A stretch of 64,000 nucleotides of DNA, taken from assembly GCF_000003815.2 (NCBI RefSeq), contig NC_049995.1:6556342-6620341 (forward strand), in the 5' to 3' direction. The DNA comes from Branchiostoma floridae. Taxonomy: Eukaryota; Chordata; Leptocardii; Amphioxiformes; Branchiostomatidae. The position numbers and the translations under genes were made by a program. The notes below the pieces were generated by a model, which saw nothing but the letters and a program-made list of their open reading frames with translations, ran no database searches and was not told the DNA's origin. Positions 24,201-30,776 of the stretch are shown one piece after another (positions within the stretch are counted from its first letter, which is position 1; each line of letters starts with the position of its first letter).

Positions 24201-27200
24201 TAAAAATTATACAGATGTTGAGAAAAAATATATATATATATGTATACATAATTGATATTGTAATTACTTTGTTTCTATCTTGTTAACACTTATCTAAAGT
24301 AATGCATTGACTGTAGTTCTCTCTATACTGACAAATAAATCAAATCAGAATCAGCGACTAGTAAGTATACAACATAAATATGAGACTGCACAGCGTGGAA
24401 ACTGTTACAATGTCGGTTAATCCGTTATACTATCCGTTTCTTTACTTGTAGAGATTTCCGTAGTTTCAGCCTCGGTGGAGCTCATTCCTGTCTGTTGTTC
24501 TGTTGTGGGAAGCAGGGTGGTCAGCCCTCCCGTAGATGCTTCAGTTGTCGATGCCTCTGCTGTCATCTGAACTGTACTCAGTACAGCAGTGGTGCCCGGA
24601 ACTTCCGAAGATGTCATGGCAATAGTCGACTCCTCTAGTGTTTCTGTACTCGACGCCGGCATGCTGGTCTTGCTGTGTGTGGTTCTTTCGGCAGTTGACA
24701 ACAGTGGTGTAGTTTTTACTTTCGTAGTCGTTGTAGCAGTCGCGGATCCAGTGGTGACTATGTCAGTTGTACTAACTTGTTCTTCAGTTGAGGCGCTTAT
24801 TGTAGCTATAGCCTCAGTCGGCACTATGTCCGTTGTTCTACCCGGATCTTCAGTTGACGCTCCTATTGTGGCTACAGACTCAGTGGCGGTCATTTTCGTT
24901 GTAACATCAGATTGTTCGGTTGTAGAGATACCAGTAGACAAAGCCTCAGCGGTAGTAATGTCCGTTGAAATCCCCGGCTCTTCAGTTGTAGATCTCGCAG
25001 AAGTAAAAGCCTCGGTGCTGATCATATCAGTTGTAAGATCTGGCTCTTCTGTTGTATAGCTTGCTGTAGTTATAAACTCCGTAGTGGTGATGCCAATTGT
25101 ACCATCTGGTTTTTCAGTTGAAGCACCTATTGTAGATATAGCCTCAGTTGGCACTATGTCCGTTGTTCTAGCTGGTTCTTCGGTTGAAGGTCTTATTGTA
25201 GCTACAGACTCAGTGGTGATAATATCCGTTGTAACACCAGGCTTTGCACTTGTAGAACGTGCTGATGTTACAGAATCAGACGTGGTCATGGTCGTTGTAC
25301 TATCTGGTCCTTCGGTCGAAACTCTTGTTGTAGCTACAGCCTCAGTTGTAGAACTTGCTGAGGTTACAGACTCAGACGTGGTCACGATCGTTGTACTATC
25401 TGGTCCTTCGGTTAAAACTCTTGTTGTAGCCACATCCTCAGTTGTACCATCTGGTTCCTCAGTTGAAACTCTTATTGTAGCTTTAGCCTCAGTTGGCACT
25501 ATGTCCGTTGTTGTAGCTGGTCCTTCAGTTGAAGGTCTCATTGTGGATACAGACTCAGTGGTGATTATGTTCGTTGTAACTGTGGCCATGGTGGTTGGTA
25601 CAGTGGTTTTATCTGGCGTTGTACTTAAAGCGGTGGACGCATCCTCGGTAGTGAAAAGCCGTGTAGTAGGCATAGTGGTTGGTACAGTAGTGTCATCTCG
25701 CGTTGTAGTAGCAGCGGTGGACGCAGCCTCTGTAGAGGATGACTGTGTTGTTGTTACAGCGGTTGGTATAGTGGTGTCATCTTGCGTTGTAGTCGCAGCA
25801 GTTGACGCATGTACGGTAGAGAAAGGGTGTGTTGTTGTTACAGCGGTCGGTAGGGTGGTGTCATCCCGCGTTGAAGGTGTAACTGTGGACCCATTTTCCG
25901 TAGACAAATGCGTAACATGTGTAGTAGCAGCAGTAGTTGGTACAGTACTATCATCTCGCGTTGTAGTCGCAGCGGTGGATGCATCTTCGGTCGAGAAGAG
26001 CTGTGTGGTTACCACGGTGGTTGGTACAGTCGTATCATCCTGCGTTGTAGTTGCAGAGGTTGAAGCAGCTACGGTAGACCAAGCCTGTGTAGTTTCCACA
26101 GTGGCCGGTAAAGTAGTATCATCTTGCGTTGTAGTTGCAGCAGTTGAATCAGCTACGTTAGAGGAACTGTGTGTTGTTGTTGTTGCAGCGGTCGGTAGGG
26201 TGGTGTCATCTTGCGTTGTAGTTACAGCGGTGGACGGATCTTCAGTAGAGAAAAGTTGTGTAGTTACCACAGTGGTTACTTTAGTGGTGTCATCTCGCGT
26301 TGTAGTCGCAGATGTGGACACAACTTCGGTGGATAGAGGCTGTGTAGTTTCCACAGTGGTTGGTACAGTAGTATCATGTTGCGTTGTAGTTGCAGCTACG
26401 GTAGATAAAGGGTGTGTTGTTGTTGCTACAGCGGTCGGTAGAGTGGTGTCATCTTGCATTGTGCTTACAAGGGTGGACGCATCTTCAGTAGAGAAAAGTT
26501 GTGTGGTTGCAACATTGGTTGATGTCGCGTCATCTTTGGTGGACAGGGGCTTTGTAGTTACCATAGTGGTTTGTACAGTAGTATCATCTTGCGTTGTAGT
26601 TGCAGATGTGGACACAGCTTCGGTGAATAGAGGCTGTGTAGTTTTCACAGTGGTTGGTACGGTAGTGTCATCTTGCGTTGTAGTTGCAGCGGTCGACGCA
26701 GCTTCGGAAGACAAAGGCTGTGTAGTGGCCATAGTGGTTGGTACGGTAGTGTCATCTTGCGTTGTATGCGTAGTTGTAGCGGTCGACACAGCTACGGTAG
26801 AGAAAGGGTGTGTTGTTACAGCGGTCGGTAGAGTAGTGTCATCTTGCGTTGTATTTGCAGCGGTGGACGCATCTTCGGTAGAGAAAAGTTGCGTGGTTAC
26901 AACATTGGTTGATGTCGCGTAATCTTTGGTAGACAGAGGCTTTGTAGTTACCACAGTGGTTTGTACAGTAGGATCATCTTGCGTTGTAGTTACAGCGGTG
27001 GACGCAGCTTCAGTAGAGGATGGCTGTGTTGTTGTTAGAAAGGTAGGTAGAGTCGTGTCATCTTGCGTCGTGGTTGCAGCTGTGGACGCATCGTCGGTAG
27101 GCTGTGTAGTGGTCACAGTGGTTTGTACAGTGGTATCACCTTGCGTTGTAGTTACAGCGGTAGACGCATCTTCTGTAGAGAAAAGCTGTGTAGTTGCCCC

Positions 27201-30200
27201 AGCGGTTGGTACAGCGTCATCTTCGGTAGACAGCATCTGTGTGGTTACCACAGTGGTTGTAGGAGTTGAAGTAGCAATGGTGGACCTAGCTTCAGTAGAA
27301 AATGGCTGTGCTGTTGTCGCAGCGGTCGGTAGAGTAGTATCATCTCGCATTGTAGTTGCAGCGGTGGACACAGCTTCGGTAGAGAAAAGCTGTGCAGTTG
27401 TCGTTGTGTAAAGCTCCGCTTTAGTGGTCTGAGACTGTGTTGTAGTTGATTGTTTCACTGTAGTCTGCTGTTGTGTCGTTGGTACCGTCGATATCCCAGC
27501 TGTGGCTTCTTTCGTCACTGCTGTTGTAGCAGTTGTAACTTCATTTGTGGTCTGAAATTCTTCTACTGTCGGAGTAATGGTCAACGCTTCCGTTGTTCCT
27601 TGCTCTACTGTTGGAATGACTGACGCTGCTTTATTTGTAGTCTCTTGCTCCACTGTTGGATTGACTGACACAAACGCTGTTGTTATCTGATTGCTGATGA
27701 TGACGTCAGTTGTAGCCGCTTGTACTCCAATGGACTTGTTCCTGATCACTTTTTCAGTTTTTGTTAAGTTTTGATTTGTGCCAGTGGCAAGGCTTCTAAC
27801 ATGTCGGCTTGAACCGTTTTTCGTTGAATTAATTTTGCTTTTTACTGATCGTTCTTTGACTTTGAGTCGGATTAACTCGGGATGTGTGCTGTTTTTTAAC
27901 CGTTTGTGCTGTATCATGTAGTCCTCATCGTGTTCCGATGGCACTGGAGTTGTTGGTGAGAAGTCTTGTAGGAGGCGTTCTAACGTGACGGCAGGTGACC
28001 TCAGTGACCTGGATGGGTCATGCGAAATCTTGAAATGGTCTGAAAAAGAGAATGAATTATCAGTTATTTACAGTTCATCAAATCACAATGAAAACCCGAA
28101 TAGGTAACCATTATATTTTCGTTTTTTTTTCTAGTTGCGAAGGATGAAAATGCAAATTGTATAGCAGTGGTATACATAATTACATACTTAACAAAGAAGG
28201 CAAATGAGATTTATCAATTAAAAGGAAACTGACATTTTTCTACATCTACGTCTACTTAAGCTATTTGATGGGTTTGCCTTCTTTTCCGAATGCAGATGAA
28301 TTGTCCAAAATTCTCATAGATAAAGGGACGACCTAAGCAAGAAGGTTTGTTTCATCGTTAATGTGTGAGAAGCTTGGAAAAATTTTGCTGATTTCACTTA
28401 AAAGTTTTCTTCTTTCGGATTGTATTGTGAACATTAATAAATGGACTGTTGTTCATCTGGGGTGCCTACAACAATCATGAAATGTAAACCTAACAGAAAA
28501 AATCTGTGCATTCAATCCTAGTGTATATTTGAAGCGTAGTAATCTTGTAGTTCCAAAGCATATATTAACGAGACAAAACATACAGGCCAAGGACCATATC
28601 ATTATTTCAGAAGAACTAACAGTCTCGAGTGCTCACCCTTATATTAGATTGATCTTATGGGTAGGACTAACAGTTTTTCAGTCTACATTGTATGATGGAA
28701 ATGTTTGTCTCAAAATCCCGGCCGACATGGATTACATTGATATGACCGTCTCAAGTTATCAGCCTATAATGGATAAAACGGTCTATAGTGATCAAATGGA
28801 CAGGAATGTCTTAGTTACTTAAAGAGGTATTCCACTGTAGAAGGGAATGTTATTTTTTAATAGATAATGTATTAATGAATATATAATCAGCCGACCTTTG
28901 GTGGAATTCCACTTGTTGTGAATTACACTAAATCCATGCTGACCCTTCGCATGCATTCTCTATGCTTGTAAACAGTTCCTTTATGGTTAATATTTTCGGC
29001 ATAAATGAAGGGCGCTAAGCACACCAAGAAGGTCAATTGTTTACAAGATATCAAAGAACACATAACAAGATGTGTTTTCCTTATCGCCCCTGAAAGTAGT
29101 TTTGTAACCAAATTAAGTCTGTCGTTGTATTTAGCAATAGACTGAGATTGATTACTTTAATTAAAGGGTACTTGGGGAGTTTTGTAGAAGACTGAATGCT
29201 TTTTGTTGCGAGTGGGGCTAAGGAGTGTCGCAACTTATTCAACTTATTCAAACCAAAACAAGGACTGCACTGATACTAATCCAATGGACGGAACTGGCTC
29301 AAGACTTCAATCAATGTGATTCAATGCACTACATACTGCAGAAGCCATGCTCTGTTGTAAACTTTCGTTGAATAGCCAAAAAGTGGTTATTTAAGCAAAT
29401 GGATATTATTTTGGAAACGGTCAGACGTTTAGACACCGTCCTAATTGTCTCCCGTCAGTGACAGCCCAGTGTGTTTAATCTAACACGTCTGACCGTTTCC
29501 AAAATCATATCCTGTTGCTTGAGTAACTGCTTTTTGGCGTCGACTGTACCCTGGATATCTAACATTCATCGACGTTCGTTAAATAGGCTTAATAGCATTC
29601 TTCCTAATTATTTTGATAAGCCAAAGCTGTTAGCTGCATTTTTCTGTCACATTCTGACCGTCCGGAAGATCCATGTACCGTCTACAATCATTGTCTACTA
29701 GTAATCTAACCCAGTTCCTGTGCCATACCCCAGCCAGTCTGACCTCTCTACGTGTGAACTGTCACATCGTATCTTGCCTAGAGCGAGTTGGTGTGGTGGT
29801 TCTTCTTAAAGAAAATGGGGCCGACGTTTGGGTGTTGCCTTGACATATATCTCTAAACTTTGCTGTTCCAGTTCCTGCTTCCTTCTTACCTTTGTGACTC
29901 ATTGCAGGCCTTTCTTTAAACAAATCAGCAGGTTTCGAAGCAAAGACGGACAACAAAAATCTAGAGGGACACCTGAGGTTTTGAATGTTTACAATTCGTC
30001 GATAAGAATGGTGTAATTTGCCGCTCCACTCATCCGACTAATTCAGGAAGGAATTTTCAATCAAAGTTACTTCAAACCACACACAGTACAGAAACATCTC
30101 GCATAGGTAAAACTCACAGGTATATTTCTAAGTCTTTGAAAACGAATGACGTTTGAATCTTTCACGTTCACAAATCTTTACTTGTCTAATTTGTGTCAGT

Positions 30201-30679
30201 ATGTATGATGTAGTCTTACGTTGCTACCTGACACATACCAGGTACTATTGACATGTGGACATAGGAGATACATGCAATACGCTACACACGACGAAAGTGC
30301 TGTGTTCTCAGCCTATATTAGTCAGAACTGTTCCAATATCTGAACCTATATTGACCCAATACGGACAGGAATGTGTCAAGTTCTTAACCCTCAAAAAGTA
30401 ATCCAATTCACAGTGTATGGACATAGGAGATACATACAATACACTACACACGAAGAAAGGGCTGTGTTCTCAGCCTATATTGGTCAGAACTGTCGCAACA
30501 TCCGAACCTATATTGACCTAATATGGACAGGAATGTCTCAAGTTCTTATACCCCTACAAAAAAATCCAATGGACAGTATATGGACATCGAAAATACATAC
30601 CATATGTTACACACAATAAAAGTATCAAGTTCTCAGCCTCTATATTGGGCAGAACTGTCCCAAGATCTGAACATGATGC

Positions 30680-30776
<97 letters not shown>

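Noticed and set aside
25084..26922. Long plus-strand open frame, Val/Ser-rich (also 20,371-21,285, 41,271-42,716, 54,675-55,718, 56,430-58,817 and others)
   Set aside because: Antisense shadow. Thr codons (ACN) read backwards give NGT, so no stops appear opposite the mucin exons. No start context, splice logic or domain.
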